This document shows, in pieces, positions 18,842 to 28,200 of a stretch of DNA of 64,000 nucleotides. The DNA comes from UBA6168 sp041163745 (lineage in GTDB: Bacteria; Bacteroidota; Bacteroidia; Chitinophagales; Saprospiraceae): assembly GCA_041163745.1 (NCBI GenBank), contig JBEAQU010000078.1:230313-294312 (forward strand), read 5' to 3'. How positions within the stretch are numbered: position 1 is the first letter of the stretch; every line of letters starts with the position of its first letter. A model generated the notes under the pieces. The model saw only the letters and a program-made list of their open reading frames with translations, was not told the origin of the DNA and did no database searches. The position numbers and the translations under genes were made by a program.

Positions 18842-18849
18842 TAAGTTTG
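18842..18849 (+). promoter_or_regulatory. Candidate -7 box (TAAGTTTG) upstream of cinA
   Basis: TAAGTTTG matches the Bacteroidota TAnnTTTG element and lies 30 bases before the chosen cinA ATG at 18880. That would place the transcript start inside a longer open frame beginning at 18847, supporting the shorter protein. No good -33 TTG is seen. Confidence 0.45.
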
Positions 18850-18879
18850 TTGTCCCACCATTCGAATCAACCAATTCAT

Positions 18880-20127
18880 ATGAAAGTACATATCCTTACC
18901 ATCGGCGACGAACTGCTGATCGGACAAATCATCGATACCAATGGTGCCAAAATGGCCCAACTCCTGCTGGGCATCGGTGCCACGGTGACCGGAAAGTCCT
19001 CTGTCGGCGATGACCATGACCGCATCGTGGCAGCCTTGGCGCATGCCGCCGCCGAAGCGGATATCGTACTGGTCACCGGTGGCCTTGGGCCCACCAAGGA
19101 TGATGTCACCAAGAAAGCGCTGGCACACCACTTCGGTACCGGATTGGTCCTTCACCAACCCACGCTGGATCATATCACCCGCATCTGGCAACGACTCGGC
19201 AGACCTATCGACGAAGATGTCCGCAACCAGGCCCTCCTGCCCGAAAACGCTGTGGTCCTGCCGAACAAATTAGGAACCGCTCCCGGGATGTGGTTCGATA
19301 CCGGCGATTATGTGCTGGTCTCCATGCCGGGAGTGCCCTTCGAAATGGAACACCTCATGGAAAACGAGGTACTCCCCCGCTTGTCGTCCCGGTTCATGGC
19401 CTTGCCGACCGCACACAGAACCCTACTCACCGCCGGCGAAGGGGAGTCTGTCCTCGCCGGCTGGCTACGTGATTTCGAGGCCGGACTGCCGGACCATGTG
19501 AAGCTCGCCTACCTCCCCTCCATCGGCCGGGTACGGCTTCGCCTCCTGGTCTCCCATCCGGATGGCGATCAGGTCCGGCAAACCCTCGACCAATACTTCA
19601 GCCGGTTGCAACAGTACCTGCCGCCGGCGGTCATCGCCGGATATGACGAGGACACCCTCGAAACGGTCGTCGGAAAACTCCTCAGGGAAAGGCTATGGAC
19701 GCTGTCCACCGCAGAAAGCTGTACCGGCGGGTTCCTCGCACACCTGATCACCGCAGTGCCTGGAGCTTCCGCTTATTTCACCGGCAGCACCATCGCCTAC
19801 GACAATTCGGTCAAGACGGAACAACTGGGTGTTTCGACCGATACGCTCAACCTGTGCGGAGCAGTCAGCGAAGAAACCGTGCGACAGATGGTTGCCGGCA
19901 GCCTCCGACACCTGCATACCGACGTGGCGGTCGCCACCTCCGGTATCGCCGGTCCCGGCGGCGGAACCACGGAAAAACCAGTCGGCACCATATGGGTGGC
20001 CGTCGGCACAAAGGACAGGACTGTCGCCGTGAAACTACAACTTGGCCGTGACCGGCTCCGGAACATCCAACAGACCGGATACCGCGCCCTGGACCTGCTC
20101 CGTCGGTTCCTGCTAGGTGATGTCTGA
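18880..20127 (+). CDS. cinA: CinA: nicotinamide-nucleotide amidohydrolase / competence-damage protein
   Basis: The 415-residue protein has two domains. Residues 1-170 form a molybdopterin-binding-like domain (HILTIGDELLIGQIIDTNGA, VTGGLGPTKDD), which in CinA proteins carries ADP-ribose pyrophosphatase activity. Residues from about 255 onward form the PncC amidohydrolase domain (LSTAESCTGGFLAHLIT, GAVSEETVRQMV, ATSGIAGPGGG), which deamidates nicotinamide mononucleotide for pyridine-nucleotide salvage. ATG 18880 begins exactly at the conserved MKVHILTIGDE and was chosen over an ATG at 18847. The gene follows birA by 105 bases and converges on atpC. Confidence 0.94.
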   Translation: MKVHILTIGDELLIGQIIDTNGAKMAQLLLGIGATVTGKSSVGDDHDRIVAALAHAAAEADIVLVTGGLGPTKDDVTKKALAHHFGTGLVLHQPTLDHITRIWQRLGRPIDEDVRNQALLPENAVVLPNKLGTAPGMWFDTGDYVLVSMPGVPFEMEHLMENEVLPRLSSRFMALPTAHRTLLTAGEGESVLAGWLRDFEAGLPDHVKLAYLPSIGRVRLRLLVSHPDGDQVRQTLDQYFSRLQQYLPPAVIAGYDEDTLETVVGKLLRERLWTLSTAESCTGGFLAHLITAVPGASAYFTGSTIAYDNSVKTEQLGVSTDTLNLCGAVSEETVRQMVAGSLRHLHTDVAVATSGIAGPGGGTTEKPVGTIWVAVGTKDRTVAVKLQLGRDRLRNIQQTGYRALDLLRRFLLGDV

Positions 20128-20239
20128 GTCAGCCCCCTTTTTTTATGGTCGCAGGCATGATGCGGACTCCGTGCCGTACCCGCCCTGCAAATCGGAATGC
20201 GAAAAGGCGGCGACTCACTGACGGATTCCAAAAAATAAA

Positions 20240-20266
20240 GGGAGGAAACGTATTTCAGTTCCTCCC
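20240..20266 (-). terminator. Rho-independent terminator of the atpD-atpC unit
   Basis: gggaggaa (20240-20247) and ttcctccc (20259-20266) form an 8-bp stem with an 11-base loop. Read on the minus strand it is followed by TTTATTTTTT, so it should end the leftward atpD-atpC transcript. Its position between convergent genes fits. Confidence 0.72.
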
Positions 20267-20373
20267 TGAACAACAGCGAAATAAAAAGGATAAAAAAAAT
20301 CTTGTCTCCAGCGCACGAAACGACTGGATGGCCGGCTGCTTCGTCCCTTCTCCCTGAAGGAGGGAACACCGAC

Positions 20374-20676
20374 TTATTTCACACCCCGTACCAAGAGGGA
20401 TATGTTGTTGTTCAACACTTCGATGAAACCGCCCGAAATATCGAATTCGATCGATTTGCCAGCCTCCTTGCCTTCCTGTATGGTACTGGAACCCGCATCG
20501 AAATAGCGGTAAGGTGTGCCGTCCGTCACCAAGGTGACGGTTCCCTTCTCCAAAGAGGAGACGATGGGCGCGTGTTGGTTCAGCACCTGAAACGTGCCCA
20601 TGGAGCCCGGAACCTTGACGGAAGAGACGGAACCCTGGAACACTTCCTTGTCTGGCGTCAGGATGGAGATTTTCAT
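20374..20676 (-). CDS. atpC: F1F0 ATP synthase epsilon subunit
   Basis: The epsilon subunit belongs to the central stalk of F1 and restrains ATP hydrolysis. The 100-residue product contains the N-terminal beta-sandwich: MKISILTPDKEVFQGSVSSV, GTFQVLNQHAPIVSSLEKG and SGGFIEVLNNNISLLV. The C-terminal helical hairpin of longer epsilon subunits is absent, as is usual in Bacteroidota, so regulation by that hairpin is unlikely. It follows atpD by 32 bases on the same strand. Confidence 0.95.
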   Translation of the reverse strand: MKISILTPDKEVFQGSVSSVKVPGSMGTFQVLNQHAPIVSSLEKGTVTLVTDGTPYRYFDAGSSTIQEGKEAGKSIEFDISGGFIEVLNNNISLLVRGVK

Positions 20677-20708
20677 GTCGGATACGTTGAATGAATCGTA
20701 AGCGGAAG

Positions 20709-22217
20709 TTACCGTGCCTCAGCCAGCATCTTCTTGCCGGCCTCGATGACCTCATCTATGGAACCTTTGAGCATGAAGGCGGCTTCCGGATATTCATCCA
20801 CCTCCCCGTCCATGATCATGTTGAAACCGCGGATGGTCTCTTCGATGGGTACCAACACACCGGGCGTACCGGTGAACTGTTCCGCCACATGGAACGGCTG
20901 GGAAAGGAAGCGCTGGACCCGGCGTGCACGATGCACCACGAGCTTGTCTTCTTCCGACAGTTCCTCCATCCCCAGGATGGCGATGATGTCCAGCAACTCG
21001 TTGTAGCGTTGCAGGATACCTTTCACCCGTTGGGCGCAGTTGTAATGTTCGTCCCCTATGATGGCGGGATCCAGGATACGGCTGGTTGAATCCAGCGGGT
21101 CGACGGCGGGGTAGATACCGAGGGAAGCGATCTTCCGGCTGAGCACCGTGGTGGCGTCCAGGTGCGCGAAGGTGGTGGCCGGTGCGGGGTCCGTCAAGTC
21201 GTCCGCCGGTACATAAACCGCTTGCACGGAGGTGATGGACCCCCGCTTCGTGGAGGTGATGCGTTCCTGCATCAGACCCATTTCCGTGGCCAGGGTGGGC
21301 TGGTAACCCACGGCGGAGGGCATCCGGCCCAACAAGGCGGAAACTTCGGAACCTGCCTGGGTGAATCGGAAGATATTGTCGATGAAGAATAATATGTCCC
21401 TGCCGCCGGTGGGGTCGTTCAGGTCGCCGTCACGATAATACTCCGCAACGGTAAGTCCGGACAAAGCCACCCTTGCGCGGGCGCCGGGCGGCTCGTTCAT
21501 CTGCCCGAAGACCAGGGTGGCCTGGGAGTCCTTCAGTGCGTTCTTGTCGACTTTGCTCAGGTCCCATCCACCTTCCTCCATGCTGTGTTTGAAATCCTCC
21601 CCGTATTTGATGACACCCGATTCTATCATTTCCCGCAGCAGGTCGTTCCCTTCACGGGTCCGTTCTCCGACCCCCGCGAATACGGATATTCCTTCGTACG
21701 CCTTGGCGATGTTGTTGATCAATTCCATGATGATGACCGTCTTCCCGACGCCTGCCCCGCCGAACAAACCGATCTTTCCTCCTTTCATGTACGGCTCGAT
21801 CAGGTCGATGACCTTGATGCCGGTGTAAAGGACCTCTTTCTCCACGGACAATTCCTCATAAGTCGGCGGTTTGCGGTGGATGGGGTAGGTATGCTCCCGG
21901 GAGACCGTGCCAATACCATCGATGGCATCGCCGACCACATTGAACAGACGGCCCTTGATGGCGTCTCCGACCGGAATGGCGATGGGCTGGCCAGTATCCA
22001 ACACTTCCGTTCCGCGGGTCAGACCGTCCGTGGAATCCATGGCAATGGTACGGACACTGTCCTCACCGAGGTGTTGCTGCACCTCCAGTACAAGTTTTTC
22101 GCCGTTGGGGCGGTTCAACTCCAGTGCGTTCAGAATCTCCGGCAGCTTTTGGCCTTCCGAGAAACTGACATCCACGACCGCACCGATGATTTGCTTGATC
22201 TTGCCGACGTTTTTCAT
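20709..22217 (-). CDS. atpD: F1F0 ATP synthase beta subunit
   Basis: This is the catalytic subunit of F1, 502 residues. Walker A is GGAGVGKTVIIMEL near residue 153. The family signature appears as the PSAVGYQPTLATEMG region, with GERTREGNDL (catalytic glutamate loop) and ALSGLTVAEYYRD around it. I placed the start at ATG 22217 (MKNVGKIKQIIGAVVDV), which matches the beta-barrel start of all relatives. The frame stays open further upstream, but only as the antisense of the neighbouring protease gene. A well-formed promoter lies 70 bases upstream. As in many Bacteroidota, atpD-atpC is separated from the other ATP synthase genes. Confidence 0.97.
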   Translation of the reverse strand: MKNVGKIKQIIGAVVDVSFSEGQKLPEILNALELNRPNGEKLVLEVQQHLGEDSVRTIAMDSTDGLTRGTEVLDTGQPIAIPVGDAIKGRLFNVVGDAIDGIGTVSREHTYPIHRKPPTYEELSVEKEVLYTGIKVIDLIEPYMKGGKIGLFGGAGVGKTVIIMELINNIAKAYEGISVFAGVGERTREGNDLLREMIESGVIKYGEDFKHSMEEGGWDLSKVDKNALKDSQATLVFGQMNEPPGARARVALSGLTVAEYYRDGDLNDPTGGRDILFFIDNIFRFTQAGSEVSALLGRMPSAVGYQPTLATEMGLMQERITSTKRGSITSVQAVYVPADDLTDPAPATTFAHLDATTVLSRKIASLGIYPAVDPLDSTSRILDPAIIGDEHYNCAQRVKGILQRYNELLDIIAILGMEELSEEDKLVVHRARRVQRFLSQPFHVAEQFTGTPGVLVPIEETIRGFNMIMDGEVDEYPEAAFMLKGSIDEVIEAGKKMLAEAR

Positions 22218-22286
22218 TTGTGGTAGCTTTAAGACACTCTGGCGAGCGTTTGATATGCGAGAATATGCACCTTTCGAAAATTGGCG

Positions 22287-22316
22287 CAAAGATACACGTT
22301 TGGCAAAGTTTACCAA
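22287..22316 (-). promoter_or_regulatory. Bacteroidota promoter of atpD-atpC (TTG-N19-TATCTTTG)
   Basis: On the minus strand a TTG (22314-22316) is followed by exactly 19 bases and then TATCTTTG (22287-22294). This matches both the -33 and -7 elements of the Bacteroidetes housekeeping sigma factor. The predicted transcript would start near 22280, leaving a leader of about 60 bases before the atpD ATG. Confidence 0.75.
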
Positions 22317-22378
22317 CTGAAAACGGCAGTAATTTGTAGGTAGGCGGCAGGCCTGCCGGCCTGTGCGGAATAGCGGCC

Positions 22379-24406
22379 CTACCTTTTCACCAGTCGCCAC
22401 CAACGGGGCGCGGCCATGCCGGCCGCACCGACCTTGAGAAAATAAATGCCGGCGGCGGCGGCGGACAAATCGATGGTCGCATCCAGGTACCCGTCGACCG
22501 GTTCCCAGGCGCCTTCCGTCCAATGGCGCCCCGTGGCATCGACGACGCGGAATCCGACCGGGCCGGGGCCCGCTAATCCGGTCACCCGGAAGTACCCGTC
22601 GCCAGGGTTGGGAAAAACCTGCCATCTGCCCGTCCGGTCCGAAGATACCCGGATGACGGGGGAAAAGGACTGGCTGCCGTCGATGTCCACCAATCGGAGC
22701 CGGTAATAGCAGGTCCCGTCCGGCGGATTCCCGTCCTGGAAAAAATAGTGCGCCGAATTGGGCCGGAACACCTGCCGACCCATCCGCACCCAGGTGACGC
22801 CATCCACCGATCTCTCCGTTTCGAAATGGTTCATCGTGCCCGGAAGGGACACTATCCAATGCAAATGGATTTCTCCGTTGTGCGGTTCCGCCCGGAAATC
22901 CAGCAGCACCAAGGGTAGGGCCGTCAAGGCAGCATCCACCGCATGTTGAACATGGACGATTCCGTGTCCGTAGGTGTTGTTCGGAAGGGTGGTGCTGGTG
23001 TTACCCCCGCAGCCGTCGGTTGTGGTCACCGGTACGGCCGTATCCGTCAGATAGGCGGCCACCAGGTCAGGTTGTCCGGCCAGCGCCGGCACCGCATCCA
23101 GCAGCAGGGCGACCGCCCCAGCCACATGCGGACCGGCCATGCTGGTGCCGCTGGAATTGCCATAGTTATCACCGGGTGTGCTGGAATAAATGTTGACCCC
23201 GGGTGCGGCGAGATCCGGCTTCGTGTAGGTGGAACCTCCGTAGAGGGTAGGGCCGCGGCTGCTGAAAGCGGCCGCCAATCCGCTGCTGTTGACAGCTCCT
23301 ACGGAAAGACTGCCGGCGAACATGGCCGGCGGATGGTCGACCGTTTCACAGGAAGGCCCGGAATTGCCGGCAGAAGCCACCACCACCACCCCGGCAGCCC
23401 GCAGGTTTTCCACCGCCGTCTCCAGCATGCCGTAGTTGCTGCTGTCGCACCCTTCCTCCAACGGACAATACCAGGAGTTGTTAACGACGTGCGGAGCCAT
23501 GTCCGGATCCGGATTGTCTCCGCTCAGATCCGTCGGAGCCAGGAACCACTCGAAACACTCCAGATAGGTCGTGATGGTTCCCCAGCCCATCTCCATGTTC
23601 CGGCAGCCGATCCATGTCGCCCCAGGTGCCACCCCGACCTGGTTGGAGCCGCCGTCGTCCCCTACCATCGTCCCCATCGTATGGGTTCCGTGACTTCCGT
23701 CGTCACAGGGCTCCGAACTGTCGTAACCACAGGGATTTGTTCCAGGGCTGTTGGGATTGTCCGCATGGATCGCATCATGCCAATGATAGTCGTGCGAAAC
23801 CGTCATGGCTCCGGCGTCCCACCCTCGGTACCCCGCTTTCAATGCCGCATGGTCCCAATCGTATCCGGTGTCCTGCCCCGCCACCACCACCCCCGTACCG
23901 TCGTATCCCATCGCCCAGACTTCCGCTGCATGGATGTAGGTGACACCCCAGGCCACCGACCGCTCCGACGCACCCGGTTCGGTGCGCACCGGAACCGCCG
24001 ACGAAACAGGTGCGTCGGTTCGTATCGCCGACACCTCCTGCCGTTGCGCCAAAACACGCAACAACGAAAGATCGACTTCCGTCCGGACGGCATTGACGAT
24101 GTGGAAGGACCGAACCGGTGCTCCCGCCGACAACAGGACGGACAGGAGCGGCAACTGTGTCCGTTCGGCCGTTTCGGCCAGGATCCGGTAAACATACCCT
24201 GCTTTCTCCCGCTTGCCGGGCAGAAATGCCGCCTCCCCCAGGTCCGCCTGTTCCCGCAGCAGCACGATGCAGGGAAGGCGCCCGCCCTCCGATACCCCTT
24301 GCCACAACCGGACATCCACCTTGTCCTTCCAGGCAGGATGCTCAACCTGCGCGCCAACCCAGCCCGCCTGCAGGATACCCATGCTTATCATCAATATTTT
24401 TTTCAT
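22379..24406 (-). CDS. Secreted subtilisin-like (S8) serine protease with T9SS C-terminal sorting domain
   Basis: The start at ATG 24406 gives a signal peptide (MKKILMISMGILQAGWVGAQ); codons further upstream lack one. A propeptide-like region leads into the S8 domain. The catalytic residues are Asp near 178 (VVVAGQDTGYDWDHA), His near 238 (DGSHGTHTMGTMVG) and Ser near 417 (GTSMAGPHVAGAVALLL). The oxyanion Asn lies in VVVASAGNSGPS. After a beta-sandwich spacer (LLDFRAEPHNGEIHLHWIV, then the FETERSVDGVTW region), the last 80 residues form a type A T9SS sorting domain (WQVFPNPGDGYF ... GIYFLKVG). It is probably exported and attached to the surface or released, acting in peptide scavenging. It is divergent from thrA. 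Confidence 0.93.
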   Translation of the reverse strand: MKKILMISMGILQAGWVGAQVEHPAWKDKVDVRLWQGVSEGGRLPCIVLLREQADLGEAAFLPGKREKAGYVYRILAETAERTQLPLLSVLLSAGAPVRSFHIVNAVRTEVDLSLLRVLAQRQEVSAIRTDAPVSSAVPVRTEPGASERSVAWGVTYIHAAEVWAMGYDGTGVVVAGQDTGYDWDHAALKAGYRGWDAGAMTVSHDYHWHDAIHADNPNSPGTNPCGYDSSEPCDDGSHGTHTMGTMVGDDGGSNQVGVAPGATWIGCRNMEMGWGTITTYLECFEWFLAPTDLSGDNPDPDMAPHVVNNSWYCPLEEGCDSSNYGMLETAVENLRAAGVVVVASAGNSGPSCETVDHPPAMFAGSLSVGAVNSSGLAAAFSSRGPTLYGGSTYTKPDLAAPGVNIYSSTPGDNYGNSSGTSMAGPHVAGAVALLLDAVPALAGQPDLVAAYLTDTAVPVTTTDGCGGNTSTTLPNNTYGHGIVHVQHAVDAALTALPLVLLDFRAEPHNGEIHLHWIVSLPGTMNHFETERSVDGVTWVRMGRQVFRPNSAHYFFQDGNPPDGTCYYRLRLVDIDGSQSFSPVIRVSSDRTGRWQVFPNPGDGYFRVTGLAGPGPVGFRVVDATGRHWTEGAWEPVDGYLDATIDLSAAAAGIYFLKVGAAGMAAPRWWRLVKR

Positions 24407-24451
24407 AATCCTTCCCTTACCGCCGGCCTGCATCCGCCGACCTCTGTTTAT

Positions 24452-24459
24452 CAAATATA
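24452..24459 (-). promoter_or_regulatory. Candidate -7 box (TATATTTG) upstream of the S8 protease gene
   Basis: Read leftward, TATATTTG matches TAnnTTTG in an AT-rich patch 46 bases upstream of the protease ATG. The -33 position shows only GTT-like bases. The 183-base divergent gap (24407-24589) should also hold the thrA promoter, which I could not place. Confidence 0.5.
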
Positions 24460-24589
24460 AATTATTTTGTCTTTCTTTAACTAACTTTCTACTAAGCGCT
24501 TCGTTGAACATGTTTCGCGACCGGGCATGCCCGATACCCCTCCACCCGGAACGGGGGCCCGGCAATCGAAACAACACCGTCACCTGATT

Positions 24590-27046
24590 ATGCTAGTATT
24601 GAAATTCGGCGGCTCCTCCGTCGGCACACCGGAGCGCATCAAAAACCTGTTGGACATCCTGCGGCAGTGCCACCTTCGGCACGGCGAACGTTTCACTGTC
24701 GTGTTCTCCGCCTTCGGCGGTGTCACGGACAGCCTGCTTCGCATGAGCAGGCTGGCCGCGGACAGCGACGAATCGTTCCGGACTGTGCTGGACAACTTTC
24801 GCCATCGCCACCAGGATGCCGTCAGCCAACTCCTCGAAACCGGGCTCCGGGAAGAGGTCGCAGCGGAACTTTCCCGGCAACATACCTCGCTCGGCAATGT
24901 GCTGGAAGGAATTTTCCTGGTCCGGGAGGCATCCGCCAGGACCATGGATTATGTCGTGAGCTTCGGGGAACGCAGCGCCGCCTTCATCATCGCCCACGCC
25001 ATGCGGCAGGCTGGCCTGCCCGCCCACTTCCTGGATGCCCGCCGCATCATCCGAACCAACGACCAGTTCGGCAGCGCCCGGGTGGATTTTCCCGTTTCCT
25101 ACCCCCTCATCGCCCGACATTATCGCGAACACCCCGGCATCCATGTCGTCACCGGGTTCATCGGCGCCACGGAGTCAGGGCTGACGACCACCCTCGGACG
25201 CGGAGGGTCCGACTACACCGCCGCCATCCTGGCCGCCGGCCTGGACGCCCAGGCCATCGAAATATGGACGGATGTCGACGGCGTGCTCACCGCTGACCCG
25301 CGGAAGGTGAGAAAAGCCTTCACCATACCGAAGATGACGTACGCGGAGGCGATGGAAATGTCCCATTTCGGCGCCAAGGTCATCTATCCGCCGACCCTGC
25401 AGCCCGCCCTCCAAAAGAAAATACCCCTGTACATACGAAACACGTTCCACCCCGCATTCGAAGGAACCCTCGTCAGCGAACACCGCGACCCGTCCGGACA
25501 TACCGTCACCGGCATCTCTTCCATCCATGCCGTCGCCTTGCTGACCCTGCAGGGAAGCGGCATGTTCGGCGTACCGGGAATCGCCGGCAGACTTTTCGGC
25601 TGCCTCGCCGGCGCAGGCATAAATATTATTCTCATCACACAGGGATCGTCTGAACATTCCATTACCTTCGCCATTCAACCCGACCTGGCGTCCAAAGCAA
25701 AATCCACCGTCGAAACCGCCTTCGAATACGAAATGGAAAAAAAGATGGTGGATCCCGTCAAAGTGGAATCTGACCTGTCGGTCATCGCCATCATCGGGGA
25801 AAACATGCGGTACAGACCAGGTATCGCCGGACGAATGTTCCAAGCCCTCGGAAAGAATGGCATCAATGTGGTCGCCATCGCCCAGGGCTCCTCCGAACTG
25901 AACATTTCGGTCGTGGTGTCACAAACAGACGAGGCAAAGGCGATGAACGCCCTGCACGAGACTTTCTTCCTCAGCGACACGAAGGAAATCCACCTGTTCA
26001 TGGTCGGGGCAGGCCTGATCGGCAATGCACTACTGGCTCAAATCGGGAAACAGGCCGCGTACCTCCGGGAACACAGAAGCCTGGAGATCCGCCTCGTCGG
26101 ACTGGCCAATTCCCGCTTCATGCTTTTCGACCAAAACGGCATTGACCCCGACGCCTGGCAAGCGGCACTCCCTCAGCACGGCGAACCGACGGACTTGTCC
26201 CGCTTCGTCCGTACCATGCGGGAAATGAACCTGCCCAACACCGTCTTCGTGGACAACACCGCCAGCGAAGTGGTCGCCACTCACTATCGTGAAATCCTGG
26301 AAAACAGCATATCCATCTCCACACCCAACAAAATCGCCACCTCCTCTTCCCTCGAACAATACCGAACCCTCAAAGGTATCGCCGCCGAAAGGGACGTTCA
26401 GTTCCGTTACGAGACCAACGTCGGTGCCGGACTGCCGGTTCTGTCCACCCTCGAAGACCTCATCACCAGCGGCGACCGCATCCTGCGCATCGAAGGCGTC
26501 CTGTCCGGCACCCTGTCCTATCTTTTCAACCAACTGCAACCCGGCCGGCCCTTCAGCGAAATTGTCCGGGAAGCAAAGAGACTAGGTTTTACCGAACCCG
26601 ACCCCAGGGAAGACCTCAACGGGAGCGATGTCCGCCGAAAACTACTGATCCTGGCCCGGGAAGCCGGCCGGCCGTTGGAAGCCCACCACGTGACCATCCA
26701 TCCTTTTCTCCCGGAACAGGTCATGAACGCACCGGACATCCCCTCCTTTTTCGAGGAATTGCGGAAAGTGGACGACCACTTCGAACGCATGGCCGCCCAA
26801 GCCGCCGCAAATCGGACGGCGCTCCGGCTGGTGGCGACCCTCGATACGGAAGGCGCCTTCATCGGCCTGCAAAATGTCGATGCATCCCACCCCTTCTTCT
26901 CGCTCAGCGGAAGCGACAACATGATCGTATTCACAACGGAGCGTTACAAGGACCGCCCCCTCGTCATCCGCGGTCCCGGCGCCGGAGCGGAAGTGACCGC
27001 AGCAGGGGTGTTCTCCGAAATCATCAGGATCGGCCATTACCTTTGA
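24590..27046 (+). CDS. thrA: Bifunctional aspartokinase / homoserine dehydrogenase
   Basis: This fused enzyme phosphorylates aspartate and later reduces aspartate semialdehyde to homoserine, feeding threonine and methionine synthesis. Residues 1-290 are the kinase (VLKFGGSSVGTPERI, TTLGRGGSDYTAA, EIWTDVDGVLTADPRKV). Residues about 310-460 hold two ACT domains that normally bind the feedback inhibitor threonine (GSGMFGVPGIAGRLF, NMRYRPGIAGRMF). From about 470 follows homoserine dehydrogenase (FMVGAGLIGNALL; NVGAGLPVLSTLEDL; GVLSGTLSYLFN). The 818 residues match the ThrA/MetL class. ATG 24590 starts directly at the kinase motif. Regulation by an upstream attenuator was looked for and not seen. 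Confidence 0.96.
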   Translation: MLVLKFGGSSVGTPERIKNLLDILRQCHLRHGERFTVVFSAFGGVTDSLLRMSRLAADSDESFRTVLDNFRHRHQDAVSQLLETGLREEVAAELSRQHTSLGNVLEGIFLVREASARTMDYVVSFGERSAAFIIAHAMRQAGLPAHFLDARRIIRTNDQFGSARVDFPVSYPLIARHYREHPGIHVVTGFIGATESGLTTTLGRGGSDYTAAILAAGLDAQAIEIWTDVDGVLTADPRKVRKAFTIPKMTYAEAMEMSHFGAKVIYPPTLQPALQKKIPLYIRNTFHPAFEGTLVSEHRDPSGHTVTGISSIHAVALLTLQGSGMFGVPGIAGRLFGCLAGAGINIILITQGSSEHSITFAIQPDLASKAKSTVETAFEYEMEKKMVDPVKVESDLSVIAIIGENMRYRPGIAGRMFQALGKNGINVVAIAQGSSELNISVVVSQTDEAKAMNALHETFFLSDTKEIHLFMVGAGLIGNALLAQIGKQAAYLREHRSLEIRLVGLANSRFMLFDQNGIDPDAWQAALPQHGEPTDLSRFVRTMREMNLPNTVFVDNTASEVVATHYREILENSISISTPNKIATSSSLEQYRTLKGIAAERDVQFRYETNVGAGLPVLSTLEDLITSGDRILRIEGVLSGTLSYLFNQLQPGRPFSEIVREAKRLGFTEPDPREDLNGSDVRRKLLILAREAGRPLEAHHVTIHPFLPEQVMNAPDIPSFFEELRKVDDHFERMAAQAAANRTALRLVATLDTEGAFIGLQNVDASHPFFSLSGSDNMIVFTTERYKDRPLVIRGPGAGAEVTAAGVFSEIIRIGHYL

Positions 27047-27222
27047 TTCCGCCGCCCCACCTGCCGCCCCACGGCCTGTGACACACCGTCACTCCGACCG
27101 GGCGCTGGAATCCGTTGCCCATGACACCGCCGGCATGCTCGCGATGGCGGCACCCTGCCGTTCCTGAACACCGGAAACCGACCGGCGGAGTACAAACGCA
27201 CGCAGCCGGAGGAATCCAGCCT

Positions 27223-27239
27223 GCCGGGCATATGCCGGC
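27223..27239. terminator. Weak hairpin between convergent thrA and lipoprotein genes
   Basis: gccgg (27223-27227) and ccggc (27235-27239) enclose gcatatg. The hairpin is short and lacks a T-tract, but it is the clearest structure in the 235-base gap (27047-27281) between two convergent genes. I see no gene in that gap. Confidence 0.3.
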
Positions 27240-27281
27240 CTGCGCCTTGCGTCCGGAATCGCTCCACCGAAAAAGACGCTG

Positions 27282-27839
27282 TCAACGGGTCGTCCCCCGG
27301 ATGTTCCAGTTCACGCTCTCTGTTGTACGTTGCTGATAAGTCTGCCAGCTTCCGTCCGCTTCCTGATACAGCCAGTCTCCGCCGTCTTTCCTGGGACCGG
27401 CATCACAGCCGATGGATTGCTGCCCGACCGCATGGGTGACGAAAACCGATATCCATAGGTCGTCCCCCTCCAAGGCCAAGGGGCTGGACAGGATATGACG
27501 GTTCCAACGGAGGGTCTGTAACCCGTCGGTCACATCGAACGAATATTCCAATCCCCCCGGACTGACGGTTCCGCCCCGGTATACACGGACTTGGCACTGT
27601 GCCGGCAGCGCATCGCCGACAAAAAAAGAAACCTCCGTCAACTCGCGACCTGTGTAATCCGCCATGGTGGACGCCGGAAAATGAATGGCCAGCTCATGCT
27701 CTCCCTGCTCCAGGAAAGGACCGGTCGCATTCTCCCCGTCGTACCGCAGCACCGCTTCAACCGAAGGCTCGTCATCCTGACATGCACTCAGCGCCAACAG
27801 CCCGAAGGCCAGGGCATAAAAGGTTTTCCTGATCATCAT
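27282..27839 (-). CDS. Putative lipoprotein with a jelly-roll-like domain
   Basis: The 185-residue product starts with a lipoprotein signal (MMIRKTFYALAFGLLALSAC), with the lipobox cysteine at residue 20. The mature part resembles beta-sandwich modules found beside the catalytic domains of exported Bacteroidota proteases: strand-rich segments VSFFVGDALPAQCQVRVYRGG, LQTLRWNRHILSSPLALEGDDLWISVFV, and an ending WQTYQQRTTESVNWNIRG. No enzyme motif is visible, and a binding or adhesion role is only a guess. Two adjacent ATGs (27839, 27836) are possible starts. The promoter was not identified. Confidence 0.78.
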   Translation of the reverse strand: MMIRKTFYALAFGLLALSACQDDEPSVEAVLRYDGENATGPFLEQGEHELAIHFPASTMADYTGRELTEVSFFVGDALPAQCQVRVYRGGTVSPGGLEYSFDVTDGLQTLRWNRHILSSPLALEGDDLWISVFVTHAVGQQSIGCDAGPRKDGGDWLYQEADGSWQTYQQRTTESVNWNIRGTTR

Positions 27840-28200
27840 GGTTCAATTATTTGAGTCATACATCGAACGGCCTTCCGAAACCGGTCTGCCATCCGTCGGC
27901 GGCAGCCGACACATTCAAAAACAAAGCGACCCCCGGATTGGATTGTCCGCCACCCGCTAAACAATTGTTAAAATCGGACCGGCCGGAGAAATCCGCTCCA
28001 ACGGTCGGTTTCCGGCACAGCCTGCACCAACGTACGGAAACCAACCGCTGCGGACCCGACCTTGGCCAGAAAACGGATCGCATCGACGACATATGGCCGA
28101 ATCGTTTATCTTTACTCCTGGATATCACCGGGGCGGGAACCCCGGACCCGACCGCTGACCGACATCGGTCAGCATCCTTCATCCTTAAATCATTGCCGCT
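27840..28200. other. 361-base divergent intergenic region
   Basis: The region separates the leftward lipoprotein gene from the rightward sorbosone-dehydrogenase-like gene. It contains a 10-bp palindrome aacaattgtt (27960-27969). Its near-consensus box TATCTTTA (28107-28114) is about 87 bases before the ATG at 28201. No gene is supported. Confidence 0.45.

Noticed and set aside
22218..22859. Upstream extension of the atpD frame by more than 200 codons
   Set aside because: It runs antisense-parallel through the S8 protease 3' end and does not resemble ATP synthase. ATG 22217 and the promoter at 22287-22316 define the real start.
22943..24460. 505-codon rightward frame opposite the S8 protease
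   Set aside because: Mirror frame of a gene with an intact catalytic triad; composition is His/Arg-rich and featureless.
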